A stretch of DNA of 64,000 nt from Pseudomonadota bacterium (GCA_024229515.1 JAAESI010000331.1:62001-126000), one strand, 5' to 3'; counted from the stretch's first letter, positions 9,201 through 17,741 are shown. Made by a program: numbers and translations. The notes: a model not told the origin generated them from the letters alone.

Positions 9201-10422
9201 TGCGCCCGGCGCTCCGCGAGCCGCCCGGTCCGCCGGCAGCCCCACCCACCGCACCGCCTCCAGCGCCTCCGCCGGCGCCCGGCTGGTCCGCACCTCCTCG
9301 ATGGCCCGCGCCCTGGGCCGGGACGCCAGCACGGTCGAGGCCCTGCCCGGCGCTCCCGCTGCCGCAGGCGCGCCCATCGCCCGTCGCCCCGGGTTCCGGC
9401 GCAGCTTCGCGGGAGGCCTCGAGCTCCCGTCGTTCGCAGCGCTGCCTCCCGGCGTGGTCGAAGTCGACGACGCTCCCCTGGGAAGCTTCGGCTCCACCGC
9501 TCCCGGCGCCGTGACGGCGTCGCCCTGGTACACGGCCTCGACCCCCGCGGCCGTGGCCCGCGCGGCCTCCCGTGCGTCCGCCCCCGGCGCCACACGCGTC
9601 TCCCGCCAGGCCGCACGAAGCGGCGGCTCCGCCGAATTGCCCCGCCTTCCCGGGGCGAGCCCGGCGGCTCGGGCCGCAGCCCGCCGCAAGCAGGGACCCC
9701 GCGGACTCAGCCGCGCCCTCCAGCGCAGCTCCGACGTCCCCGTTGGCATCGCCGCCCGGTCGCCGCTGCTGGCTCCGGATCTCACCGCCCCGCTGCTTCC
9801 CAACGGAACGCCGGCCGAAGAGGCCGCCACCGCCGGCCCCAGCGCGGGCACCGGTTGGGCACGCGCTTCCCGCAGCAGCAGCCGCACGACGAAGGCGGCC
9901 CGCAAGGGCAACGTCGGCACCGGCACGCTGGCCAGCCTCAAGGGGCTGCGCGCCACCGATGGCATCCCCGAGGAGCTGTCGGCGGCGACGCCTGCACACG
10001 AGGCTCGTCCGATGGCCGATGGCTCGGCGATGGTGGCTCGAGCCGCCCGCCGCCTGAGCTCGGACACGCGCGCGGCCCGACGCGCCAGCGCGGACCTGAC
10101 GACCGCGACTCCGGCAGCCCGCCAGGCCTCGACCTCCGCCGAGCCGCGCGTCTCCCGCTCGGAGATCGGCACGATGGTGAGCCGACGGATCGCCGAGGAG
10201 CTGACCACGATCAGCGCCCCCGCCCCCGGTGGCGGCATCAGCGGTGCGGAGCTCCGCCGTCAGGTGAATGAGCAGCTCGCCCGCGAGGCGACCCCATCGA
10301 CGCAGCAGAGTGGTGGCGCGGCCAAGTCCAAGGACGTCGAAGACGCCTTCCGGCGCGCCGTGCGGCGCATCTTCAAGGAAGAGCAGATCCGCAGCGAGCG
10401 GGACCTGACGCCCTTCGGCTAG
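6271..10422 (+). CDS. giant Ala/Arg/Pro/Ser-rich low-complexity protein, 1383 aa
   Basis: The ATG at 6271 follows a 70-base gap after the spike-like gene. The protein is dominated by Ala, Arg, Pro, Ser and Thr, with dozens of short AAR, ARSA and RAAAR units. At irregular intervals there is an aromatic motif: SPWYTP, TPWYTA, DAWASSPNTGPAV, SPWGRSPDTGPAV, SPWASSPNTGAA and SPWYTAS. Several acidic/hydrophobic islands (LPEVPFAELAGG, LPSLPAGIFGA, LPSFAALPPGV) sit just before these motifs, giving a loose repeat of ~200-300 residues. The last ~110 residues are more normal: predicted helices with charged residues ending in EEQIRSERDLTPFG. There is no signal peptide. It may be a disordered scaffold, a length ruler, or a client bearing many identical docking sites. 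Function is unknown. Confidence 0.7.
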   Translation: MASTLESRLTARLSRYETNPASRALTRVGRHSGDDTVLPGATARRMERSARWSDRVAMRSMGMPSARSEARRNPSFRGGGYRKLVRQFGDTLTNAAYVGELPPWLARVEATVPEEAPSPWYTPHPAVPAPVFWWGRSEIVPGASPVARSRAGALSRSSGIAPPVRRLAPSALPLTALSARRADAAPGPLPTAAALAPTASTLSPDAPAVARSGWRQPTAVRRAAQASAAPLPVSRAAARIGSPLQFSRGTGSAAAPPSVNRAVARFESARPSGRGFAAARSARPAARSFGGGFAAPELALPNLPAAAFGSEAADDGSLGVVDGFSYSGPIDHGRAPVSETPWYTAPRTATAARNAASAAPLARAAARSADTGTSATSTPAARIAARAGLSPAASPVRHGLTRRHAAPAAPLLGAAPALVDGRTPEPAAPAFAASPVGTAARSLTAPAARRSASGCTSALSRMTDRSIGRAGPSAVRQAASGLGRRQALLSTAALAIAAPAPSEVLSAFGVDAPGLGGETAGRPLTWNAGTSDAWASSPNTGPAVTIPLELSGTRVASRSATPAARTTAPAAVRTSSAPAARRAAARRSTGRAAPTAVARAIAASTSSAPPVGGALGRATSRATSLDRPTAASASPAARTLARGIATVPMPSARRPATSAARSAAPTARRSAARRVDLALPEVPFAELAGGPEPLEAAGVTSGSDAWGTSSAARAPIARSASPASRALARFDAPAAAAPEPFTPDAAPLARAVQGSPGVRALARFGAPGEELGGQSLARSLSVAGGLGARPAARRPAAMASFDPIVAAPAPASFAPTDEAADGTPGLARTTADGIAESPWGRSPDTGPAVVVDANAPTASRRAASRSPLARAFDRAGVPTATPTSSPAARRAVPGDPVARRPRPLTRASFDAPLPSLPAGIFGAVSEDGTSIGAGFDGSPAARSAATGARSPWASSPNTGAATVVGWTGEPLPGSTPDAPGAPRAARSAGSPTHRTASSASAGARLVRTSSMARALGRDASTVEALPGAPAAAGAPIARRPGFRRSFAGGLELPSFAALPPGVVEVDDAPLGSFGSTAPGAVTASPWYTASTPAAVARAASRASAPGATRVSRQAARSGGSAELPRLPGASPAARAAARRKQGPRGLSRALQRSSDVPVGIAARSPLLAPDLTAPLLPNGTPAEEAATAGPSAGTGWARASRSSSRTTKAARKGNVGTGTLASLKGLRATDGIPEELSAATPAHEARPMADGSAMVARAARRLSSDTRAARRASADLTTATPAARQASTSAEPRVSRSEIGTMVSRRIAEELTTISAPAPGGGISGAELRRQVNEQLAREATPSTQQSGGAAKSKDVEDAFRRAVRRIFKEEQIRSERDLTPFG

Positions 10423-10431
10423 ACGGCTCGG

Positions 10432-13311
10432 CTACTTGCAGGAGCCGTCGGCGAAGTCGTACAGCGGCGTCAGCTTCGGCGCCTGCGCCTGGAAGCCCCC
10501 GGGGTCGAGGTAGACGGTGATCGCCAGGCACTTGCCCTTGGTCGTCGCCCAGCGCTTGGGCAGCGGGTACTTCTGCACCACGCCCTTGCTCGGCCGGTTG
10601 TCCGGCCCCTCGAAGATGAACTCCAGCTGGGTCGTGCCGGGGCCGAACGTCACGTTGGTCCAGCGGCCCGTGGCGCCGCCGTCGGCGCACTCGCCCTCGG
10701 CCCCCTTGGTGGGGTCGAACGACGGCCGCATCACGCCCTCGGGACCGACCCGGGCGCGCCCGTCGAGCTTGAGCTCGTCCGGCCCCTGAATCATCACGCA
10801 GACGCGGTGCTCGGTGCTGATCGCGGCGGGCACGCCGCCGGTCAGTTCGACCTCGGCGACGATGTCGTGCTTGGCCCGCGGCGGGGTGATGTGGATGTAG
10901 ACCTTGCTGCCGACGTCCTTGCCCTCGAGCATCCGCACCGCGGCGGGATCCCGCATCAGGGCGGTGGCGTGGCGGCCGACGTCGAGGTTGCCCACCGACG
11001 CCTCGGGATCGGTCACCGTCTGGCTGGCCACGAACTTGCCGCGCTTCGCCGACCGCAGCCGCAGCCGCCAGGCGCCGCCGGTCTCGCTGCCGCCGCTCAG
11101 CTCGAGCTTGCGGGCGAAGCTGGCCCGTGAGGTGTCGTAGGAGGCCGCCAGCGTCGAGTCACCCGACTTCCACTCCCAATCGCCCGCAGAGATGGCGTGC
11201 TGGCCGGTGGGGCCGTCGCTGTGCACGGCCGCGGGCGTGTCCTCTTCGACCTCCGGCAACGGCGGCGGAGCCACCAGCCGGATGGTCTCGGTGCGACGCA
11301 GCCACGTGAACTCGTCCTCGAGCACCAGCTCCGCCCCCTGCGGGAGGATGACCAGCTTCGCCGGGAACGGAAGGTTGTCCGTGCCCCAGAACTCCTCCCA
11401 GCCCTCGCCCGTGCGGCCGACCCAGAAGCTGTAGGCCCCGGTCCCCGCCTTGGCGCGCTGGAGTTTGTGCCGGCGGCGCTCGCCCTCGGCGATGAGCCAC
11501 ACCTCGATCGGCTGGATCGTGCCCTGAACGTAGGCCTCCTTGCGCTGCCATCGGATGAGCTCGGCGGTCTCCGCCTTCTCCTCCAGCTGCGCGAACGGAT
11601 CGCACGCGACGCCCGGGTTCCACCCCGGTCCGCAGCCCGTGAACGACCAGGAGTACGGCTCGCCCAGCGCGACCAGGTTCTCATCGGGATCGAGATCGAG
11701 GGTTCCCCGCTCGCTCTCCTTCTTGCCCGCGAGCACGTTGAGCACGACCAACACGAGGACCAGAGCCCCGAGGATTCCGATGATCACGATGGCGGCGCCG
11801 ATGCCCTTGCGGCTGCTGCTCCCGGTGCCCGCAGAGGTCTCCTCGGGGAGCTCGTCCCAGTCGATGCCGGAGGACGAACCGGCCGAGGCCGGCGGCGCGT
11901 CGTCCATCGTCCGCGCCATCTCCTTCATCCGCGCCGACTGCGCGCTCGTGCCGATCTGGGACGGCGGCACCACCCCCGGCGGCGTCATGCAGGGCTCGCG
12001 GTCGACCTCGAAGGTCGGCTCCCCGATCGGCTCCCAGCGCTCGTTCGGCTTCTCGCTCGGGGGCGAAATCGCCTGCAGCGACATCAGCGGCACCGGCCGG
12101 CTCATCTTGTTCTGCGCGAGCACGTGGAAGAGAACCGTCTCCTCCTCGATGCCCGGGTACAGCACGAGCCCGACCTGGAACGGCACCTCGTCGAGGTCGT
12201 AGCCGACCTCCCCCAGGAACATCGCGATCTGGATGTTGTTCTCGACGGGGTCGTAGATGTCCCCCTCGCGGAACCGGTGGGGCGACACGATGCGGACCAC
12301 GCCGAGGATCTTCGGCACCTCCGTCGCGGGGAAGGTCTGCGCCATGAAGCGCAGGGCGCCCACGAGGTCGCGCCGCTCCTTCGCCGGATCCTCGCCGAGG
12401 TGGCCGAGGAAGCGGACCCGCGTGATGGTGATGTGCTGGTCGGGGGTCTTGTCCCCCAGGAGCACGCCGATGCGGTCCTGATGGGTCTCCACGACGGCGG
12501 CCGCCATGCCCTCGAGGATCGTCGTGACGGGCCCTTCGGCGGGGTCGTTCCCCAGGGTGAGCCAGTCGGCGTCCTCCGCCCGCACCACGCCCACCTGGTG
12601 GAGGATGGGGGTGTCGTCGACCTCCCCGTCCTCGTCGTCGCTGCCGTCGCCTTCCTCGATCCCCTCGGCCTCTACGACCTGAAACTTCCACGGCAGCGCG
12701 CCGGTCACCTCCGCCCGCTTGTTGGCTCCGTACATGTGGATGCCCGGGAGCAGCGGCGTGCCCCCCTGCCGGTTGACGAAGAAGCCGACCGAGGTGTCCG
12801 CGGTACCCCGCTTGGGGGCGAGCACGAGGGCGAACTGGTAGGGCCGGTGGAAGTCGCGGTGGGTGCGCAGGTCGTACCGCGACAGGAACACCGACATGTT
12901 GGGGTGCGTGTGGTACCAGCCCAGCAGGAGCAGCTCCTCGCCGGCCTCGCGGCTGAGGGTCTCCATCTGGTCGATGAGGTCGTCCCACACCGAATAGGTG
13001 AACTTGAAGTGCACGGGCGAGCTGTCCTCGTCCCGAGCCACCGCGATGTGGCTGACCTTGATCTGCTGACCGTCGCCCGAGCTGGTCCCCAGCAGGATCC
13101 CGGCCACCTCCTTGTCCGTGCGGATCGATCGCTGCCCTTCGAACTGAAGCCGCCGGGCGACCTCGAAGTCGAAGTACAGAGTCGGCATGTCCGACTCGAT
13201 CGCCTCGGCCGGAATCGCTCCGATGTACAGCGTTTTGCCGGGAACCTCGATCAGGACCTGAGACTCACCAGTCTCCTCGGCCTCAAAAATCGGTTCGTCC
13301 ACGGAGCTCAT
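10432..13311 (-). CDS. membrane-anchored JAB/JAMM metalloprotease with a second, degenerate MPN domain
   Basis: 959 residues. The N-terminal MPN domain (about 42-200) has the full JAMM signature: E68 in KEVAGILLG, and HTHPNMSVFLSRYD giving zinc ligands H134, H136 and D147 with S144. A second MPN-like domain (about 265-400) keeps the fold pattern (DRIGVLLGD, later VGLVLYPG) but has lost the Glu and the HxH, so it is probably a structural partner, as in eukaryotic MPN+/MPN- pairs. A Pro/Ser linker leads to one membrane helix (503-529) and a ~430-residue extracytoplasmic part. JAMM enzymes cut ubiquitin-like proteins from targets. The E1, E2 and Ubl genes at 34.9-37.9 kb supply an obvious substrate. 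It is convergent with the 1383-aa gene (9 bp between stops) and divergent from the FHA-transglycosylase genes. Confidence 0.88.
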   Translation of the reverse strand: MSSVDEPIFEAEETGESQVLIEVPGKTLYIGAIPAEAIESDMPTLYFDFEVARRLQFEGQRSIRTDKEVAGILLGTSSGDGQQIKVSHIAVARDEDSSPVHFKFTYSVWDDLIDQMETLSREAGEELLLLGWYHTHPNMSVFLSRYDLRTHRDFHRPYQFALVLAPKRGTADTSVGFFVNRQGGTPLLPGIHMYGANKRAEVTGALPWKFQVVEAEGIEEGDGSDDEDGEVDDTPILHQVGVVRAEDADWLTLGNDPAEGPVTTILEGMAAAVVETHQDRIGVLLGDKTPDQHITITRVRFLGHLGEDPAKERRDLVGALRFMAQTFPATEVPKILGVVRIVSPHRFREGDIYDPVENNIQIAMFLGEVGYDLDEVPFQVGLVLYPGIEEETVLFHVLAQNKMSRPVPLMSLQAISPPSEKPNERWEPIGEPTFEVDREPCMTPPGVVPPSQIGTSAQSARMKEMARTMDDAPPASAGSSSGIDWDELPEETSAGTGSSSRKGIGAAIVIIGILGALVLVLVVLNVLAGKKESERGTLDLDPDENLVALGEPYSWSFTGCGPGWNPGVACDPFAQLEEKAETAELIRWQRKEAYVQGTIQPIEVWLIAEGERRRHKLQRAKAGTGAYSFWVGRTGEGWEEFWGTDNLPFPAKLVILPQGAELVLEDEFTWLRRTETIRLVAPPPLPEVEEDTPAAVHSDGPTGQHAISAGDWEWKSGDSTLAASYDTSRASFARKLELSGGSETGGAWRLRLRSAKRGKFVASQTVTDPEASVGNLDVGRHATALMRDPAAVRMLEGKDVGSKVYIHITPPRAKHDIVAEVELTGGVPAAISTEHRVCVMIQGPDELKLDGRARVGPEGVMRPSFDPTKGAEGECADGGATGRWTNVTFGPGTTQLEFIFEGPDNRPSKGVVQKYPLPKRWATTKGKCLAITVYLDPGGFQAQAPKLTPLYDFADGSCK

Positions 13312-13356
13312 GCGCTGGGATTACACCGGGGTTCGGGCAGGGAGGGAGCCGCATTT

Positions 13357-13385
13357 TTGACAAGCATCGCGGCCTCTTACAGACT
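13357..13385 (+). promoter_or_regulatory. possible sigma-70 promoter for the FHA-transglycosylase pair
   Basis: The 151-base divergent gap between the JAMM gene and the first FHA-transglycosylase gene contains a perfect TTGACA at 13357-13362 after a T run. No good -10 lies at the ideal distance (TACAGA is 15 bases away), so only the -35 part is convincing. Start site and strength are unknown. Confidence 0.3.
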
Positions 13386-13462
13386 TCCGATTGATATCAT
13401 GGAGGGCGATCGCGGCACAACAAAGGCCGAACCTTCCGTGGCCCCCTGATCGGCCGAGGAAC

Positions 13463-15178
13463 ATGCCCGAGCGGATTCGCTTCACCCTTATCGAGGACGA
13501 ACTGGACGTTCGTTCCTACGACTTCGACACGGACGAAGTCCAAATCGGGTGCGATCCAGAACGCGGCGACAACCTCCTCATCGAGCTCCCGCCCCGCCTC
13601 CGCCACGTGCGCGCCAAGGTGTTCCGCAGCACCGATTACGTGGAGATGGAGGTCAAGACCGGCCCCATCTGGGTGCAGAACAGCAAACTCGAGGAAGGCG
13701 ACGTCGTCGAGCTGAGCATCGGCGACCTGCTCATCTTCGGAACCAAGAAGCCGCGCGGCGTGCGCATGCGCTTCGAGACCGCCGCCGAAGCGGGCATCTT
13801 CCTGGACGACGTCGCCGACTGGAGCGTGTCCGCCGCCCCCAAGAAGAAGCGCGGCGCGACGGAGGACGAGTCGTTCGCGTTCGAGGAGGAGGTCGACCCC
13901 ACCGAGGGGATGAACGCCTTCGAGAAGGCTCGCTACAAGTACCGGCAGATGTACGCCGGCTTCGCGGCGTGGCGGAAGAAGTCCGCCAAGGTGAAGTACT
14001 GGATCAGCCTCGCCTCGTTGCTCTGGAACAAGGTCGGCAAGGTCCTGCTGGTCGTCGGCGGCATGGGGGGCCTGGCGGTGGGCTGGTTCATCGAGGCCGA
14101 CAAGAAGAACGACGCGGTGGAGGCCGAGGAGGTCGCGCTGCTCGACGAGGCCGCGGCGGTGCGCCAGGAGCGGGAGTCGTTCCTCGCCAGCGCCGAGCTC
14201 GAGCGACAGATGCGCGAGTGCAACTGCGCCGGCGCCCCCGGTGAGGACAAGGTCGAGATCAAGGGCACTGAGGCGCTGCTTGCGACCTTCGGCGCGGAGG
14301 ACGAGACGTTCGCCCCCCAGCGGCCCGTGCAGCTGGACAGCAAGACCACCCAGAGCCTCGCCGGCCTCGTGGGCGGCATCCTGGACGCGGTCGGCAAGAA
14401 CAAGCGAAACACGAGCACCAACCTGGACCGGATCTGCAGCTCCCTGGGCGGCCGCAAGATGCAGGCGGTGCAGGCCGAGGTGAAGGACCACCAGCTGCAC
14501 GAGGTCTACGCCTACCTGCCGTTCGTGGAGGCCCAGTGGTGCGAGATGGCGGCGGACCCGTTCGGCCGGCGCGGGATGATGCAGATGTCCCGCGCGACCG
14601 CGAAGAAGGCGTTCGTGCTCTACGACAAACCGCAGAGCAAGATTCCGAAGATCGACCTCGATGACCACGTCTCCTGGCTGGACGACCTGGGCCGCTCCCG
14701 CGGCCGCACGGGCACCCTGGTCAAGTGCGAGACCAACGACCGGGACGCCTACATCCAGGAGTTCTACGGCGGCGCCCGCAACCCCGACTTCCCCGAGCGG
14801 GTCGACCCCGACGACGCCCGCACCGACTGGAAGGCGTCCATGGCGGCGGCCTACACGCTGCTGGAGGAGTACGACGGCGCCTACCGCAAGCGCGGCTTCA
14901 AGCCCGTCGACGCGGCCATGCTCAGCCTCGCCGCGTACGACCTCGACCCCAAGGTCGTCGACGCCTGGATCAAGGCCGCCAAGGGCAAGTACGACATCGA
15001 AGAGGAAGGCTCGCTGACCTACATGCAGACCTACGGCGGCGCCGTCGCCGTCTGGGGCAAGATCAAAGACGACGACAAGAAGGCCCGGCTCGCTGAAGGG
15101 ATGCGCTACGCCCCCCGCGTCGTCGCCTACTACCTCCACGCCCGCGAGAAGCTGGCCGAACACAAGTGTGCTGAGTGA
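13463..15178 (+). CDS. FHA domain - transmembrane helix - lytic transglycosylase-like protein (copy 1)
   Basis: 571 residues. The ATG at 13463 is chosen because it has a GAGGA ribosome site 7 bases upstream and aligns with the start of copy 2. Residues 1-105 form an FHA-like domain (VQIGCDPERGDN, RLRHVRAKVF, LSIGDLLIFG). A charged linker leads to one membrane helix at about 191-210. The periplasmic part holds a lysozyme-like SLT domain: catalytic-type E356 in PFVEAQW, GRRGMMQ (368-374), and AAYDLDP where active enzymes normally have AYN-x-G. The enzyme would cleave peptidoglycan under control of a cytoplasmic phospho-reader. The AYN-to-AYD change raises the chance that copy 1 is weak or purely structural. 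Cys residues C252 and C254 just outside the membrane may form a disulfide. Confidence 0.78.
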   Translation: MPERIRFTLIEDELDVRSYDFDTDEVQIGCDPERGDNLLIELPPRLRHVRAKVFRSTDYVEMEVKTGPIWVQNSKLEEGDVVELSIGDLLIFGTKKPRGVRMRFETAAEAGIFLDDVADWSVSAAPKKKRGATEDESFAFEEEVDPTEGMNAFEKARYKYRQMYAGFAAWRKKSAKVKYWISLASLLWNKVGKVLLVVGGMGGLAVGWFIEADKKNDAVEAEEVALLDEAAAVRQERESFLASAELERQMRECNCAGAPGEDKVEIKGTEALLATFGAEDETFAPQRPVQLDSKTTQSLAGLVGGILDAVGKNKRNTSTNLDRICSSLGGRKMQAVQAEVKDHQLHEVYAYLPFVEAQWCEMAADPFGRRGMMQMSRATAKKAFVLYDKPQSKIPKIDLDDHVSWLDDLGRSRGRTGTLVKCETNDRDAYIQEFYGGARNPDFPERVDPDDARTDWKASMAAAYTLLEEYDGAYRKRGFKPVDAAMLSLAAYDLDPKVVDAWIKAAKGKYDIEEEGSLTYMQTYGGAVAVWGKIKDDDKKARLAEGMRYAPRVVAYYLHAREKLAEHKCAE

Positions 15179-16884
15179 TGAGCAAGAAACTCATCCGCTT
15201 CACGCTGCAGGACGACGGGCTCGACGCCCGCACGTACGACTTCGACACCGACGAGGTGCAGATCGGCTGCGATCCGGAGCGGGGCGACAACCTGCTCATC
15301 GAGCTGCCGCCGCGGCTGCGGCACGTGCGCGCCAAGATCTTCCGCTCCCCCTCGTACGTCGAGATGGAGGTCAAGACCGGCCCCATCTGGGTGCAGAACA
15401 GCAAGCTGGAGGAGGGCGACGTCGTCGAACTCAGCGTCGGCGACCTCCTCATCTTCGGGACTAAGAAGCCGCGCGGCGTGCGGATGCGCTTCGAGTACGC
15501 CCAGGAGGCGTCCATCTTCATGGACGACGTGGCCGACTGGAGTGTCTCGGCCGCGCCCAAGAAGAAGCGGGGAGCCACCGCCGAGGACGCCTTCGCGTTC
15601 GAGGAGGAGGTCGATCCCACCGACGGGATGAACCCCTACGAGAGGGCCCGGTTCTGGTACCGAGCGCAGTACCAGAAGCTGACGAAGTGGCGGAAGAAGG
15701 CCGCCAAGATCGGCTACTGGACCAGCCTCGTCGGCGTGCTCTGGAACAAGTCCAAGGGGTTCGTCGCCATCGGCGCGGGCATCGCGATCCTGGCCACGGG
15801 CTTCCTCGGCGCGAAGGACAACCGCACCCAGGCCGAGCTCGAGCAGGCGATCGCCGAGGAGCGGACCGCCCAGGCGCTCCTGGCGATGGAGGCCGCCAAG
15901 GAGGTCCGCGGCGAGGCCGAGAGCCGGCAGGAGGAGTGCGGCTGCGGCACCAGCGAGGACAGCGTGGCGGTCGAGGACACCGCCGACCTGCTCGACGAAC
16001 GGTTCGACGGGGGCGATGGGCTGACCCGCCCGGTCGCCATGCCGAACCAGACGATGAAGACCCAGGCGGGCCTCATCAACCGCTACGTCGGCGTCGCCCG
16101 GAACAACGGCCGGCTGCTCAAGACGACGATCGATCGGGTCTGCAAGGGCTCGGACAAGGAGCGGATGGAGCACGTCCAGCGGGAGCTCGGGCGCTACGAC
16201 CTGCACGAGGTCTACAGCTTCATCCCGTTCGTCGAGTCGCAGTGGTGTGAGCTGGCGGTGAGCTTCACGGGCCCGCGCGGGATGATGCAGTTCACCCGGC
16301 GCACGGCGGAGGCGGCCTTCCTCCGCATCGACCCGACGCAGGCGACGATCCCCAACTACGACTTCAAGACCCACGAGCGCTGGCTGCGGAACAAGTCCAG
16401 CAGCTACGGCGGCTACTACCAGATGCTGGCGGCCTGCCCGGCCACGGTCCGCGCCGACTACGTGCGCCACTTCTACGGCGGCCAGGTCAACGCCGACTAC
16501 AACAACCGAACCGACCCCCGGGACCCCCGCACCGACTGGAAGCTCGCGGCCCAGGCGGCCTTCAGCCTGCTCGAGCAGCTCGACTCGAATTGGCGCGGCA
16601 AGGGCTACGGCGAGGTAGACGCGGCGATGCTCGCGATGGCCACCTACAACCAGGGGCCGGCGATGGTAAACCGCTGGATCGACAGGGCAAAGGAGCGGTA
16701 CCCGGACACCGAGCAGCTCAGCTACATCCACATCTACGGAGGGGCGATGAAGCTGCGGGCCGAGGAGCCCAACGCGGAGCAGCGGCGGCGCATCAAGGAG
16801 GGGATGGAATACCCCGCCAAGACCTTCGGCTACTACCTGTACACGGCGCCCAAGCTGGACGCGCTTCGCTGCCGGGGCGACTAG
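15178..16884 (+). CDS. FHA domain - transmembrane helix - lytic transglycosylase-like protein (copy 2)
   Basis: 568 residues from the ATG at 15178, which overlaps the stop of copy 1 (TGATG); a GTG one codon earlier is also possible. The FHA domain is nearly identical to copy 1 (VQIGCDPERGDN, RLRHVRAKIF, LSVGDLLIFG). The membrane helix is at about 192-211 and a CGCG motif follows a short periplasmic coiled coil. The SLT domain is better conserved than in copy 1: E353 in VESQW, GPRGMMQ (365-371), and ATYNQGPA matching the AYN-x-G signature. So it is likely an active peptidoglycan lyase. The pair is a tandem duplication that kept the FHA part and let the catalytic part diverge, consistent with a hetero-complex. 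The stop shares a CTAG with the convergent PilZ gene. Confidence 0.82.
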   Translation: MSKKLIRFTLQDDGLDARTYDFDTDEVQIGCDPERGDNLLIELPPRLRHVRAKIFRSPSYVEMEVKTGPIWVQNSKLEEGDVVELSVGDLLIFGTKKPRGVRMRFEYAQEASIFMDDVADWSVSAAPKKKRGATAEDAFAFEEEVDPTDGMNPYERARFWYRAQYQKLTKWRKKAAKIGYWTSLVGVLWNKSKGFVAIGAGIAILATGFLGAKDNRTQAELEQAIAEERTAQALLAMEAAKEVRGEAESRQEECGCGTSEDSVAVEDTADLLDERFDGGDGLTRPVAMPNQTMKTQAGLINRYVGVARNNGRLLKTTIDRVCKGSDKERMEHVQRELGRYDLHEVYSFIPFVESQWCELAVSFTGPRGMMQFTRRTAEAAFLRIDPTQATIPNYDFKTHERWLRNKSSSYGGYYQMLAACPATVRADYVRHFYGGQVNADYNNRTDPRDPRTDWKLAAQAAFSLLEQLDSNWRGKGYGEVDAAMLAMATYNQGPAMVNRWIDRAKERYPDTEQLSYIHIYGGAMKLRAEEPNAEQRRRIKEGMEYPAKTFGYYLYTAPKLDALRCRGD

Positions 16885-17705
16885 CCCTCGTTCACGAAGT
16901 CGACGAACTCTTCCTCGGGGCAGTCCAACAACTGCACACCCATGCCGGCTTCGGCGACGGCTGACTTCTGCCGTGTCCACCGCACCTGGGCCTGGAGCGC
17001 GAACTCACGGCCGGTGACGGGGTGGACGATGTACAGCGACAGCACCTCGCCCGGGTTCAAGGGGCGGGGGTGGGCGATGAACATGCCGCCTCGCGACACG
17101 TTCTGCGTGTAGAAGTCCGTCAGCGAGCCCTTGGAGCTCATGCGCACGCGGAACTTGCCCATCTTTCGCGGCTGGCGCCGGCGGGTGAGCTGGATGGCGT
17201 CGGGGTCGTCCCGGTAGTGCTCGGTCCGCTCTTCGTCGAACGGCTGCGGGAGGGTGCCGTCGCGCAAGTGCCCGAGGTACTCGGACCACCGCTGCTTGAG
17301 GCCACCGTCCATGAGGAAGAACCGCAGCCCCATGCCGGGCATGCCGCCGCAGAAAGAGGCCTCGTCGGGGCTCACCGCCCGCTCGACGTTGCACAGGCCG
17401 CGGAGCACAGCGCCGCCGGGCAGCACGGCGACGATCTGGATCAGCTCACCGGCGGGCGCCTGATCGGGGCTCTCCACGAAGATCCCCTCCTCGGAAACAT
17501 CCACGGCGGAGCGGCGGCGGTCGCGGCCTCCCCACCGCACCGTCACGGCCAGGTTCACCGGGTACCGCTCACAGACCACGACACCGTTGCCGGGGGCGAC
17601 CTGGAGGTGGACCGATTCGGAGATGGGCGCCCCCGAACGGGCCGCATCAGCGGCCTCGGGGGGGACGTCGCCGGAAGTGAGCGCGGCGGCGGACGATGAC
17701 TGCAT
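16881..17705 (-). CDS. tandem PilZ-domain protein
   Basis: 274 residues. Two PilZ-like domains are visible. The first (about 45-150) has RYPVNLAVTVRW and DVSEEGIFVES. The second (about 170-270) has RRRQPRKMGKFRVR, then NVSRGGMFIAHP. PilZ domains bind cyclic di-GMP through RxxxR and D/N-x-S-x-x-G. Domain 2 has both motifs; domain 1 has the DxSxxG part but a poor RxxxR. No membrane segment is present, so it acts in the cytoplasm. It is likely a c-di-GMP effector for motility or envelope functions; PilT and another PilZ-like protein are elsewhere in the window. A GC-rich hairpin sits in its leader next to the ribosome site. Confidence 0.82.
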   Translation of the reverse strand: MQSSSAAALTSGDVPPEAADAARSGAPISESVHLQVAPGNGVVVCERYPVNLAVTVRWGGRDRRRSAVDVSEEGIFVESPDQAPAGELIQIVAVLPGGAVLRGLCNVERAVSPDEASFCGGMPGMGLRFFLMDGGLKQRWSEYLGHLRDGTLPQPFDEERTEHYRDDPDAIQLTRRRQPRKMGKFRVRMSSKGSLTDFYTQNVSRGGMFIAHPRPLNPGEVLSLYIVHPVTGREFALQAQVRWTRQKSAVAEAGMGVQLLDCPEEEFVDFVNEG

Positions 17706-17719
17706 GAAAGCAACTCCCC

Positions 17720-17741
17720 TCCCCCGGGAATGCCGGGGGCA
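17720..17741 (-). promoter_or_regulatory. leader hairpin abutting the PilZ ribosome-binding site
   Basis: A 7-bp perfect stem (CCCCCGG at 17721-17727, CCGGGGG at 17733-17739) with a 5-base loop lies in the leader of the PilZ gene. The Shine-Dalgarno-like GGAGGGGAG begins inside or next to the stem, so folding could hide it. TGCATG (17701-17706) and CATGCA (17740-17745) form a second inverted pair that encloses the hairpin and the start codon. Function is inferred. Confidence 0.4.

Noticed and set aside
6700..9999. 1099-codon antisense open frame under the low-complexity gene
   Set aside because: Gly/Arg-only composition caused by the GC-rich repeat DNA; the plus frame has a start, operon context and a normal C-terminal domain.
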